NCBI GenBank assembly: GCA_023475235.1
Contig: JAMCWG010000065.1
Location: 1 to 43,354 of the forward strand
Source: Chloroflexota bacterium
GTDB lineage: Bacteria > Chloroflexota > UBA6077 > FW602-bin22 > JAMCWG01
Length of the DNA: 43,354 nucleotides
Direction of reading: 5' to 3'
The notes beneath the pieces were generated by a model. It made no database searches. It was not told where the DNA came from and saw only the letters and a program-made list of their open reading frames with translations. Each line of letters begins with the position of its first letter. The stretch's first letter is position 1. Position numbers and translations under genes: made by a program. This document shows positions 24,651 to 33,500 of the stretch, piece by piece.

Positions 24651-26960
24651 TCAGCACAGGCTGTGCCGCACGCGGGCGATGTGGTTGTCCTGGTGCTCGC
24701 GGGTCAGGGCGGTGAAGTAGGCCTGCCAGCCACCCATCCGCACCCGCAGCCCGCGGTACTTCTCTGGCTCCGCCTGCGCCTTGAGCAGTGTCTCCACATC
24801 AGTGACCGTGATGGTCAGCATCGAGCCACCCATCTCCACAAAGCTGCGGACGAAGGCCATCAGGCGTTGAAGGCCCGCCTCGTCTCCGATACCGCTCGGG
24901 CTCATGCCCAGGTCCAGCGGCCCGCCGATAGGCAGCTCGCTGAAGTCAACCGTTGTGTAGGAGCGTACCGCGGCGGTCGGCCCCTCCAGGTCCCGTCCCG
25001 GCGCGGGAGTGAGGCCAGCGGTGATAGCTTCTCGATACGCTCGGCCATCTGGAGTAGCACCAACAATCTTGCCGAATGCCATATACGTCCCACCGATGGC
25101 GCCAGTGCCGGGGGGAAACTTGAACTGAGGATGCTTGCCGCCGTGCTTTCGCACGCTCTCCACGAAGAAGTGGGCTATCTCTCTGGCCAGCTCATCTACA
25201 TAGTCAATGCCGTTGCCGAACTTCGGACTGTGGGTGAGCAGAAGCTGGCGCAGGGGCTCCTGGTCGGCGTAATTGGATGCCACGGCGTCTGCTAGTTGGG
25301 CCATCGTCATCTGGCGCTCTTCGAAAATCAGCTTCTTGATGGCCGCCAGAGCATCTGCCGTGTGGGGTACGCCTGCCACGACCGGCGCGTAGAACATGTA
25401 CCGTGCGCCGCCCTCGGTCAGGTCCTTGCTCTGCTCAAGGCAGCCCTCGATCAGACAGGAAAGCAGCGGCTCGGGGGCGATGCTGTAGCGCGCGTCCCAG
25501 TATTCGGCGAAGTTATCGATGAAGCGACAAGTCTGGTAGTCTAGCTGCGCTTTGAATGCATCCATAAGCTCGTCGAACGATCGGAAAGCGGCGACGTCGC
25601 CCGTGTCCAAGCCTTCCTTCCGATCGCTGACCCGGCTCCGACCGCGCGTGAAGACGAGTTCAAGGGCCAGCAACGCATGGACCGGCCCCCAGCGGAAATC
25701 GGTCTTGCCCGGTATCAGTGTCTCCCAGCAGCCGTCGTGGCTGTACCCGTTCGCCTCCTCGAGGGGGAAGCCGAATTTCACTAGGGCATCGATGATCATC
25801 CGGTCGTTGTGTAGGGCCGGCATGCCGCCCCCGCCGCGAATGACCTCGCAGCATTTCCGCAGCAGCGCGTCGGGGAAATGGCGCGAAAGGCGCACGGATA
25901 CGGTCGGCTCGTGTACCTCGAAGTGCCCTGTGGACTCCAGGCAGAGGTAGGTCAGATCGTTCGTGGAGTCTTTGCCGTCGGGGCTCAAGCCGCTCAGGAT
26001 CAGGTTCTGCAACCAGTGGTTGTCGAAGGCCGAGTCCGAGTTGCCGCCCTGGGGGCCATCTTCGGGGTCGCGCCCGACGCCGGCCTTAAGGGGGGCTCGG
26101 TGGTACTCCCGATGTTCCTCCTTTATCTGTACTCGCTCGCTGAACTTGATCCAGAGGCAGTCCACAAGTTCCTGAGCATCGTCCAGGGTGGTGTCGCCGG
26201 CATCGAGGTCCCGCTTGAGGAAGGGGTACATGTAGTAGTCGAAGCGGCCAACCGGGGCGACGGTGAGCGTGCCGTTCAGGGAGGCGAACATGAACCAGAA
26301 GCTTTGCAGTGCCTCGCGGAAGGAACGCGGTGGATACTCGGGCACGTGCTGGCAGACGTTGGCAATCCCCAGCAGCTCTGCCCGCCGCTGCTGGTCCTCC
26401 TCCTGAGCGGCCATCGCGGTCGCCAAGTCAGCGTAGCGGTGGGCCAGGGCGATCACAGCGTCCATAGAGATCGTTGTCGCCTGGAGGAAGTTGCGCTGCC
26501 TTTCCGCAGCCGGGTCGCCGTCTGTGGTGGCGCTCAGCTTTGCCGCCACCTTCTGCTTTATTCCGTCCAGCCCCAGCTCCAGAACCTCGGCATAGTTCGG
26601 CACGGAGTGACCGTAGACAGAGTAAATGCTCAGGGACTTCTTCGCGGCCTCGCTTCGCTCACTCTCGGTGGCGTATTGCGGAAACACGAAGCCGGTCCCC
26701 AGGGAGCCCATCGGCATAGTGCCGACAACAAGCTCCTCCGGCTTAATCTCGACAGGCATCTCGGTGAGGACCTTCTCGATCGCCTTCGCCTTGCGCACGA
26801 TCAACGGCAGCGCAGCGACCTCCGGGTCGTCGAGGATGGTGAGTCCATCGCCCCACCATTCCCTTTTTGAGAGCATACCTTCCCACAGTCTGGCATAGAG
26901 CCGGGCTACGCGGTTGGTGTGCCTGGCTTCGGTCTTGGGTGGAACTGCGGTCTGAGCCAT
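24651..26960 (-). CDS. Glycyl radical enzyme (pyruvate formate-lyase superfamily), unknown subtype
   Basis: This 769-residue protein has the two signatures of glycyl radical enzymes. The active-site cysteine is Cys411 in SHDGCWETLIPGK, with the following C-x-E glutamate seen in decarboxylases and eliminases. The C-terminal radical loop is RMGGWQAYF with Gly744 as the radical residue. Trp replaces the usual Tyr after the glycine. An N-terminal PFL domain (PEELVVGTMPMGSLGTGFVFPQY) and PPGTGAIGGTYMAFGKIVGATPDGR are also visible. The second ATG (26960) is eight bases from AGGAGG; the first (26966) is too near. No radical-SAM activase is in the window, so one must be supplied from elsewhere. The reaction is unknown; downstream genes suggest a carboxylic-acid substrate. 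Confidence 0.9.
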   Translation of the reverse strand: MAQTAVPPKTEARHTNRVARLYARLWEGMLSKREWWGDGLTILDDPEVAALPLIVRKAKAIEKVLTEMPVEIKPEELVVGTMPMGSLGTGFVFPQYATESERSEAAKKSLSIYSVYGHSVPNYAEVLELGLDGIKQKVAAKLSATTDGDPAAERQRNFLQATTISMDAVIALAHRYADLATAMAAQEEDQQRRAELLGIANVCQHVPEYPPRSFREALQSFWFMFASLNGTLTVAPVGRFDYYMYPFLKRDLDAGDTTLDDAQELVDCLWIKFSERVQIKEEHREYHRAPLKAGVGRDPEDGPQGGNSDSAFDNHWLQNLILSGLSPDGKDSTNDLTYLCLESTGHFEVHEPTVSVRLSRHFPDALLRKCCEVIRGGGGMPALHNDRMIIDALVKFGFPLEEANGYSHDGCWETLIPGKTDFRWGPVHALLALELVFTRGRSRVSDRKEGLDTGDVAAFRSFDELMDAFKAQLDYQTCRFIDNFAEYWDARYSIAPEPLLSCLIEGCLEQSKDLTEGGARYMFYAPVVAGVPHTADALAAIKKLIFEERQMTMAQLADAVASNYADQEPLRQLLLTHSPKFGNGIDYVDELAREIAHFFVESVRKHGGKHPQFKFPPGTGAIGGTYMAFGKIVGATPDGRAYREAITAGLTPAPGRDLEGPTAAVRSYTTVDFSELPIGGPLDLGMSPSGIGDEAGLQRLMAFVRSFVEMGGSMLTITVTDVETLLKAQAEPEKYRGLRVRMGGWQAYFTALTREHQDNHIARVRHSLC

Positions 26961-27115
26961 GCCCATTGCCTCCTTTTCCCCAGCCTTTGGCTAAGGCGGC
27001 CGTTCCAGCGGGGAGAATGAGTATGTTGAGTTCCGGGGCACCCTCCGATTCTACCATCGACGCGATCGACGCTGCCGGAGGGCGCCACTTTCGAGGTGCC
27101 TACGTATTGATTGTA

Positions 27116-28780
27116 CTACTTATCCAGCCAGATACTGGTCAGATCCGCGTAGGAGAACTTTACCTGGACGCCCTGGACCTCCTTGCGGAACACCACCAGG
27201 GTGTCCGCGCGGTTGAGGCCGGCGATCTGGTCGTCTTCCTGCACGATCTGCTGGCACTTCCTGTAGGTCTCGTTCCGCTTGGCCGGGTCCATCTCCCGTT
27301 CGCCGTCGGCGAAGCACTTGTCGACGTCGGCATTGTTGTAGTTGATCAGTTGAGCGGAGCCATCGCTGACGAACATCCGGCTGGCATATGCTGGGTCCGG
27401 CGACGGGCTGTTATCCCACTGGTGCATATCGAAGTTGCCGGCCTTCATCTTCTGGCGAGCGGCGACAACTTCCAGGGCCTCCAGTGTAACCCTGATGCCG
27501 GCCTTCAGCCACATGCCCTGCAGCAGCTCGGCCTGCTTACGCTTGGTAGTGTTGTTATCGTGGGTCAGCAAGATATCGACGCCGTTAGGGAAACCGGCCT
27601 CTTTGACCAGGGCAGCGGCCTTTTCGGGATCGAACTTATAGACCGGGCCGAGGTTCTGGTCGTAGCCCGGCCAGTTGGTCGGCCAGCCCTGTATCCAGTC
27701 CGGGGTACCGGCTTCCAGATTCATCACCTTCGTGTAATTCTCCCGGTCGGTGGCGTACTGGGCCGCCTGACGGAGCTTGGCATTCTTGCCCCACGGTTCC
27801 TTCCACTGATTGAAGCCGTAGTAGCCGCGCAGAGGCGCCCACTTCATTTGGACAATGACCAGGTCGGAGTTCTGCCGCAAGGTGGGCAGATCGGCCGGTT
27901 TGGGCGCATGGGTCAGGTGCAGCGTGCCGGCCCGCAGTTCGGTGAACTGCACGGCCAGGTCGTTCATTGTGCGGATCTTGATGCCATCCAGGTAGGGGAG
28001 AGGCTGGCCGTCAGCGCCCTTCCCCCAGTAATTCTCGTTCTTCACTGTAGTGGCCACATCGCCCTGCTTGTAGTCAGTCAGCTTGAACGGGCCGGTGCCG
28101 GAGGCCTTGCCGTTGCCGAAAGCATCCTCCCCCACATTGTCCATCTGGGCTTTCGAGAGAATGACAGGGCCGACGGAGCCGGTGCCCCCCGTTCCTGAGC
28201 TCAAGTTGAAGAGGTGCAGGGCGGACGGCTGCTTGTAGATGATCTTCAGAGTGTAAGGATCGACCACTTCGAGTTTGTCGAAGTTCTGGCCATGGCGCTT
28301 GGCGAAGGACTTAGTGGCCGTGGCCATCCGCTCCAGGCTCCACTTGGCGACGCTCGCGTCGAAGTCGGAGCCGTCGTGGAACTTCACACCCTTGCGCAGC
28401 TTCAGCACGAGGGTCGTAGGGTTCTGCTGCTCCCAGGACTCGGCCAGCACCCCAACGAACTTGAAATTGCCGTCTTTCAGGTCGGCGGAAAGGTACTCAA
28501 CTAGAGTTTCGTAGACCCCCATCTGGCCGGTAACCGTGGACACTGTGTCGTAGATTGGGTCCATAGTGGCAGGTACTGCATTGGCGGTTACCAGGGTGCC
28601 GCCGCGCTTGATCTTGGCGGCGGTGGCGGGGGCAGCCGCAGGAGCGGCTGGCTTGTCCGCTGCCGTGGGGGCGGCAGTCGGCTTGGCGGGCGCCGCGGTC
28701 GGCATCGCTGGGGCGCAGGCGGCGATCACGACCAGAATGAGGACAACGATGACGATATTGGATCTCCCTAGCAGTCTCAA
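27116..28780 (-). CDS. ABC transporter substrate-binding lipoprotein, family 5, of the glycyl-radical operon
   Basis: This 554-residue lipoprotein has a signal peptide ending in VIAAC (Cys22), an Ala/Pro linker to about residue 55 and an SBP_bac_5 body. Body motifs are KRGGTLVTA, LAESWEQQNPTTLVLKLRKGVKFHDGSDF, ASGTGPFKL, LRQAAQYATDRENY and WLKAGIRVTLEAL. The start is TTG 28780, behind AGGAGGAAAGGGAGA. It is the first gene after the strong promoter at 28976 and lies 155 bp before the glycyl radical enzyme gene, so it probably delivers that pathway's substrate. There is no permease or ATPase nearby. It is only distantly related to the binding protein at 9419. Confidence 0.92.
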   Translation of the reverse strand: MRLLGRSNIVIVVLILVVIAACAPAMPTAAPAKPTAAPTAADKPAAPAAAPATAAKIKRGGTLVTANAVPATMDPIYDTVSTVTGQMGVYETLVEYLSADLKDGNFKFVGVLAESWEQQNPTTLVLKLRKGVKFHDGSDFDASVAKWSLERMATATKSFAKRHGQNFDKLEVVDPYTLKIIYKQPSALHLFNLSSGTGGTGSVGPVILSKAQMDNVGEDAFGNGKASGTGPFKLTDYKQGDVATTVKNENYWGKGADGQPLPYLDGIKIRTMNDLAVQFTELRAGTLHLTHAPKPADLPTLRQNSDLVIVQMKWAPLRGYYGFNQWKEPWGKNAKLRQAAQYATDRENYTKVMNLEAGTPDWIQGWPTNWPGYDQNLGPVYKFDPEKAAALVKEAGFPNGVDILLTHDNNTTKRKQAELLQGMWLKAGIRVTLEALEVVAARQKMKAGNFDMHQWDNSPSPDPAYASRMFVSDGSAQLINYNNADVDKCFADGEREMDPAKRNETYRKCQQIVQEDDQIAGLNRADTLVVFRKEVQGVQVKFSYADLTSIWLDK

Positions 28781-28951
28781 CGGTCTCTCCCTTTCCTCCT
28801 CACTTCCCGGAGGTTAGTATGTTGGGCAGGCAGATTGCCTAGCCTTGTTACCGCCTAGACTATGGGTTCGCTAAGAATAAGATCCCCCGCACCTCTGTCG
28901 GCGAAAAATGCTTGGACACTCTGGAGTTAAGATGTTGATCAACGGAAAGGT

Positions 28952-28980
28952 AGTATCATACCGAAAGGTAGCATGATACT
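28952..28980. promoter_or_regulatory. Operator-like inverted repeat over the operon start
   Basis: AGTATCATACC, a GAAA centre and GGTAGCATGATACT form an inverted repeat (3-base bulge) that overlaps the -10 box and start point of the minus-strand promoter. The pieces GAAAGGTAGTATCAT and GAAAGGTAGCATGAT also read as direct repeats, and another ACCGAAAGG stands upstream near 29034. This looks like a binding site for a repressor of the operon. Confidence 0.6.
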
Positions 28981-29004
28981 AATCATGGAGAGCTTCGCTG
29001 TCAA
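28976..29004 (-). promoter_or_regulatory. Strong sigma-70 promoter for the lipoprotein/glycyl radical operon
   Basis: On the minus strand TTGACA (29004-28999), a 17-bp spacer and TAGTAT (28981-28976). The first gene begins at 28780, so the leader is about 190 nt. Confidence 0.75.
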
Positions 29005-29189
29005 GAGGGCGATCCGCCTCATAGTAAGTGTTACCGAAAGGGGTAAACTTGCTTCAGAATAACTGCTCTCTGATGGCCGTGGATGTGAGAACCATCTGGA
29101 TCGGCCTCAAACCAATCTGGGGCAAGGCTCAGGAGAAAGTGTACGGGGGCATGGAGAACATCCGTCGGGAATTGCCTTTCGCAAACTGC

Positions 29190-29345
29190 CAGGCGAGTCG
29201 CCTTTCGCCACAGGCGAACCTCGCCGCGGCGAGAGTCGCCTCGGACGTCAACTGGGCACAGAGGACGGAGTGTCGCCTGTCTCCGTAGGCGACTCGCCGA
29301 GGCGAGCGGCGACCAGGCTGGCGACCTCTGGAGACTGGCGACATC
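29190..29345. repeat. GGCGA-rich palindromic repeat block, copy 1
   Basis: The block is crowded with GGCGAGTCGCC/GGCGACTCGCC-type palindromes. It includes ACCTCGCCGCGGCGAG and, near the end, GGCGACCTCTGGAGAC. Nearly the same two words, in the same order, occur in the block at 38803-38890. Confidence 0.65.
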
Positions 29346-29376
29346 GAAATCGAAACTGGTACCCGCCGCAGCGTGA

Positions 29377-29418
29377 GCCGTGGCGCCGACCATTTTACAG
29401 GAGCAAAGGGACTTGACC
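29377..29418 (+). repeat. 42-bp dispersed direct repeat, copy 1
   Basis: The 42 bases beginning GCCGTGGCGCCGACC match 36279-36320 at 41 of 42 positions and in the same direction. Flanks differ on both sides. The two copies bracket the sigma factor, HD-GYP and GGDEF genes. Confidence 0.9.
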
Positions 29419-29641
29419 ATCCAAGCGCCTAGCATATTGCCTGACCACCATACCGGCAAGTACTAAACTACCTCTCTACCAAGGCCATTTTACTTCTCGA
29501 TCAGAGACCCTTTGGCCTGCATGAACATCATGGAAGGCTGTACCTTAAGACCCGAAATACCTTGAGACCCGAAAGATGTATTCATCTTTCTGTTTACCAC
29601 AGAGCAGGGAAGCTAAGCATCTAAGAGCATGGAGGCATGAG

Positions 29642-30436
29642 GTGGTAGCTGTCAGTCTTGGGACAGAATTCAACAACGAGGAACTCTTACACCAGTACAG
29701 ACTAACCGGTAGCCTAGAGCTACGCCAACAATTGATCGTTCGCAATATACCGCTAGTAAAATACACCGTCGGCAAGATGGCCGGATATCTGCCTTCTATT
29801 CTCTCCTTTGATGATCTCGTCGGTCACGCAACCATAGGACTGATCGAAGCCATCGAACACTTCGACCCAACTAGGGGATCTAATAGCTTCATACCGTACG
29901 CGGTTCTCAGACTTCGTGGCAGTGTGATGGATGCGATCCGGAAGTACGGCTACTATCCCCGCGGAATGGCAAGTAAGCGAAGGCTGTTGGACGACGCAGT
30001 TGACACGCTGACCGGAGAACTGGGCGATTTTCCCACTGACGAACAAATAGCCGAACGTCTGGGAATGAGCGCCAGCACATACAGAAAGAAGCGGGACGCA
30101 GCTACCCTCGTATTGCTCTCTTTGGACAGCGAGCTGTCATCTCACGACGATGATAACGACTGCTCTCTCCTCGATACCCTCCAGGATGACAAGGTGTCTG
30201 ATCCGATCCGTGGGATGGAAGAGACAGAGATGCAGGTTGCACTATTCAAAGCGTTCAAACGACTATCCACCCGTGAGCGGACAGTCATAGCTCTCTATTA
30301 CTTCGAGGGCTTGACACAGAAGCGAATTGGCCAACTGCTTGGAATATCAGAATCGAGAGTCTCCCACCTTCGTCTAAAAGCGCTTATGAAGCTCAGACGA
30401 ACCCTCGTACAGGAAAACCTTATAGGCAAAGCCTGA
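29642..30436 (+). CDS. RNA polymerase sigma factor, sigma-28 (FliA/WhiG) type
   Basis: This 264-residue alternative sigma factor has three regions. Region 2 contains LVKYTVGKMAGYLPSILSFDDLVGHATIGLIEAIEHFDPTRG, and RLRGSVMDAIRKYGYYPRGM is the -10 recognition part. Region 3 contains FPTDEQIAERLGMSASTYRKKR. Region 4 contains LSTRERTVIALYYFEGLTQKRIGQLLGISESRVSHL. The GSVMDAIRK pattern is typical of FliA/WhiG/SigF-like factors. I choose GTG 29642, six bases after GGAGG; the ORF-track start at 29576 lacks a ribosome-binding site. The HD-GYP gene follows after 77 bp, so this factor may be linked to c-di-GMP signalling. No flagellar or anti-sigma gene is in view. Confidence 0.9.
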   Translation: MVAVSLGTEFNNEELLHQYRLTGSLELRQQLIVRNIPLVKYTVGKMAGYLPSILSFDDLVGHATIGLIEAIEHFDPTRGSNSFIPYAVLRLRGSVMDAIRKYGYYPRGMASKRRLLDDAVDTLTGELGDFPTDEQIAERLGMSASTYRKKRDAATLVLLSLDSELSSHDDDNDCSLLDTLQDDKVSDPIRGMEETEMQVALFKAFKRLSTRERTVIALYYFEGLTQKRIGQLLGISESRVSHLRLKALMKLRRTLVQENLIGKA

Positions 30437-30513
30437 CCCCTTCAACGCAGAATAACTCCCGCTTATCGTTATCGTTGGTTCTTACCTTAGTATCTGGAGG
30501 ATGATGCAGTCCT

Positions 30514-33500
30514 ATGCCTAAGTTCTCTTATCTGCGAAACCTCCGTACGCGTCTCTTGCTTCTGGCCTGCGCAATTGCTATTCCGCTCTTCGCCGTGTTT
30601 CACTATGATGGCCAAGAGCGGCAATTGCGGGAGGAGGCGGAGGCCGAAGAGAACGCTCTCCGGATCGTGCGTTCGGCAGCCCGCGTGGAGGAAGGCTCTA
30701 TTGACGCAGCACGCAAGCTGATGGCCAATCTCGCCAGCTTGCCAACCACACGGAGCAGCGATGCATCTGTCTGCAATGCTTTTCTTGCCGACATTCTGAA
30801 ACTTCAGCCAGAATATACTAACCTGAGTGTGGTCAGACCAGACGGAGAACTTCTGTGCAGTGCCATTCCGCCCAATGGCGCTCCCAATGCGATCGATAAA
30901 GAGTGGTTCCAGCGGGTTGTGCAGACGCGAGAGTTCGTGGTCGGCGACTACTTCGTCGACGCCGCCACCGACAAACCTTCTTTGAGCCTCGCCTACCCAG
31001 TCCTCAACGATTCTGACGAGGTCCTGGCAGTGGCCGTTGCTGCGCTCGACCTAAGCCGGCTCAGCGAGCTGGCTTCGTTTGTGCACTTGCCAGCAGGATC
31101 GACATTCACCGTCGTTGATCGGCAAGGTACCGTCTTGGTACGCTACCCCAATCCGGATGGACTGGTCGGACAAACGCTGCCCGGCAGCGTGGCACGGGAA
31201 GCGATGGCGGTGCAGAGGAACGAGCCGATGACACAGATCGAGGTAGAAGACGAGAATCGAATGTTGTTAATCGCCCCCCTCGGTCGAGACGTGGAACCGA
31301 GTGGACATATATTGATCGCCATCCCTGAGGAGGCTATCTTTGCCGAGCTTCGACAAGAGACAATTCGTCACTTCTTAATGTTCGGAATAACGTTCGTGCT
31401 GGTGTTGGGCGTAGCGTGGTACCTAGCCGGCGTGTTGGTGCTCCGGCCAGTAAGGGCCTTGATGACGGCCACCAAACGGCTAGGTACAGGGGACTTGAGC
31501 GCTCGCGCTGAGCTTGCCTACGAAACAGGAGAATTGGGTGAGTTAGCCGCGGCCTTCAACCAAATGGCCACCTCCATCGGACGGCACACCACGCAGATCC
31601 GTGAGAGTGAGATAAGGTTCCGCAAGCTGGCGGAGACGGCCCCAGCCGTCATTCTCATCTACCAGGGCGACAAGTTCGTCTATGCCAATCGGGCTGCGAC
31701 GCTTATCACTGGCTATTCCCAGACGGAATTGTTGTCTATGAACTTCTGGGAAGTCGCCAATCATGATGAGCGATTGCTCTTATGGGAGAGGGGCTTTGCC
31801 CGCCAACAAGGCATCGCCGTTCCTTCTCGCTATGAGCTCAAGGTGCTGACTAAGGATGGGGAAGAGCGCCGGGCTGATGTCGCTGAGGGTGTGATTGAGT
31901 TAGATGGTAAGACCGCGGTGATCGTCAGCGCGTATGACATCACCGAACGGAAACAAGCTGAGGAGGCACTGCAGGAAAGCGAAAGACGGTATAGGGAGCT
32001 AGCGGACTTGTTGCCGCAGACCGTGTTCGAGATTGATATGAATGGCATCCTGACCTTTATCAACAAGACCGGCGTCGAGACGTTCAGAGGCGCCCAAGAG
32101 GATATCGAACAAGGGATCGCGGTGCTGGACTATATCGCCAGTGAGGACCGTGCGCGGGCGAGAGACCGCATCCCGCGCGTCATACGCGGAGAAGTATCTG
32201 GAGGCTCTGAATACGCGTTAATTCGGAAGGACGGCAGCCGGTTCCCGGCGATGATATTCACAAGCCCTATTGTTCGCGAGGGGCAATGTGTCGGGGCGCG
32301 GGGAATCATCATCGATCTGACAGAGAGCAAGCGGGCCGAGGCGGCCCTGCGGGACCTGGAGCGACGGACCCGCGAGATGCTTCAAAATCTCGATGTTGCT
32401 GCCCTTATGCTCGATATGGAAGGAAACATCACCTACTGCAACGACTACTTGCTTGAACGGGCCGGCTGGGACCGCGACGAAGTGATGGGGCGGAGCTGGT
32501 TTGATACCTTCCTTCCCAGTGACATACGCGAGGAGGCGAGATCCAAGTTCTCGAAAGCGTGCGAAACTGGTCAGGTCACGGCCCACTACGAGAGTTATAT
32601 CCAGACCCGGCACGGGGAGCGCCACCTGATGTCCTGGAGCAGCACGTTACTCCGCGACATTCAAGGAGAGATCGTTGGTGTGGCCAACATCGGCGAAGAC
32701 ATCACCGAGCGCCAGCAGACCGAGGATAGGCTGCGGTATCGCGTGCGCTGGGAAGGGCTCATCGCCTCTATATCGACACGCTTGATTAATCTGGCGCCAG
32801 ACCAGATCAATAGCGAAGTCATTCAGGCGCTGAAACAAATTGGGGGGTTCGCGGGCATTGATCGCGGCTGCATCTTCACGTTGACCGATGACGGCAGGAC
32901 ATTGAGCAACACCCAGGGATGGTGTGTTGATGGCATCGAGCCACAGATCCATAACCTGCAAAGATTGCCCATCGAAACGTTCCCCCGGTGGATGGAGAAG
33001 CTCAACAACTTCGAGGTCATTTGTATTCCCAGGGTTGCCGACCTCACTGCGGAGGCCGACAACGAAAAGGAGTTGCTACAGGCTCAGGGCATCCAGTCCG
33101 TGATTGTCGTTCCAATGGTCTACGAAGGAGTGCTCAAAGGATTCCTCAGCTTCGGCTCGATTGCGGAAGAGAAGACGTGGGCCGGCGAAGATGTCGCACT
33201 GCTGAAAATGACCGGGGAGATTGTAGTCAGCGCTTTGGAGCGGGGTCGTGCGGAGGAAGCACTCAAGCGGTATGCAGATCAAGCCAGCATACTGGTGAAG
33301 ATCTCTCAGATCATCGCCCAGGCGGGGCTGGGATACCAAAGCGTGCTGAATGCGGTTGCCGAACAGATCGCTGTATGGCTTGGCGATCGATGTACTATTC
33401 GTCTGTTGTCCGAGGATGGCCAGCGGCTCGATCCGGTCGCCTTCCACCACGTTGACGAAAGCAAGATTAGCTTGATGGGTGAATTGTACAGGTCATCGCC

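Larger units (their letters stand above)
28781..29641. other. Long intergenic region with promoter, operator-like repeat and repeat DNA
   Basis: No convincing gene is present; ORFs at 29028-29288 (plus) and 29031-29459 (minus) overlap repeat DNA and have no family features. From left to right it holds the inverted repeat 28952-28980, the minus-strand promoter 28976-29004, a further TTACCGAAAGG-type motif near 29031, the GGCGA-rich repeat block 29190-29345, the 42-bp dispersed repeat 29377-29418 and a short direct repeat AGACCCGAAA near 29550-29572. Confidence 0.6.
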
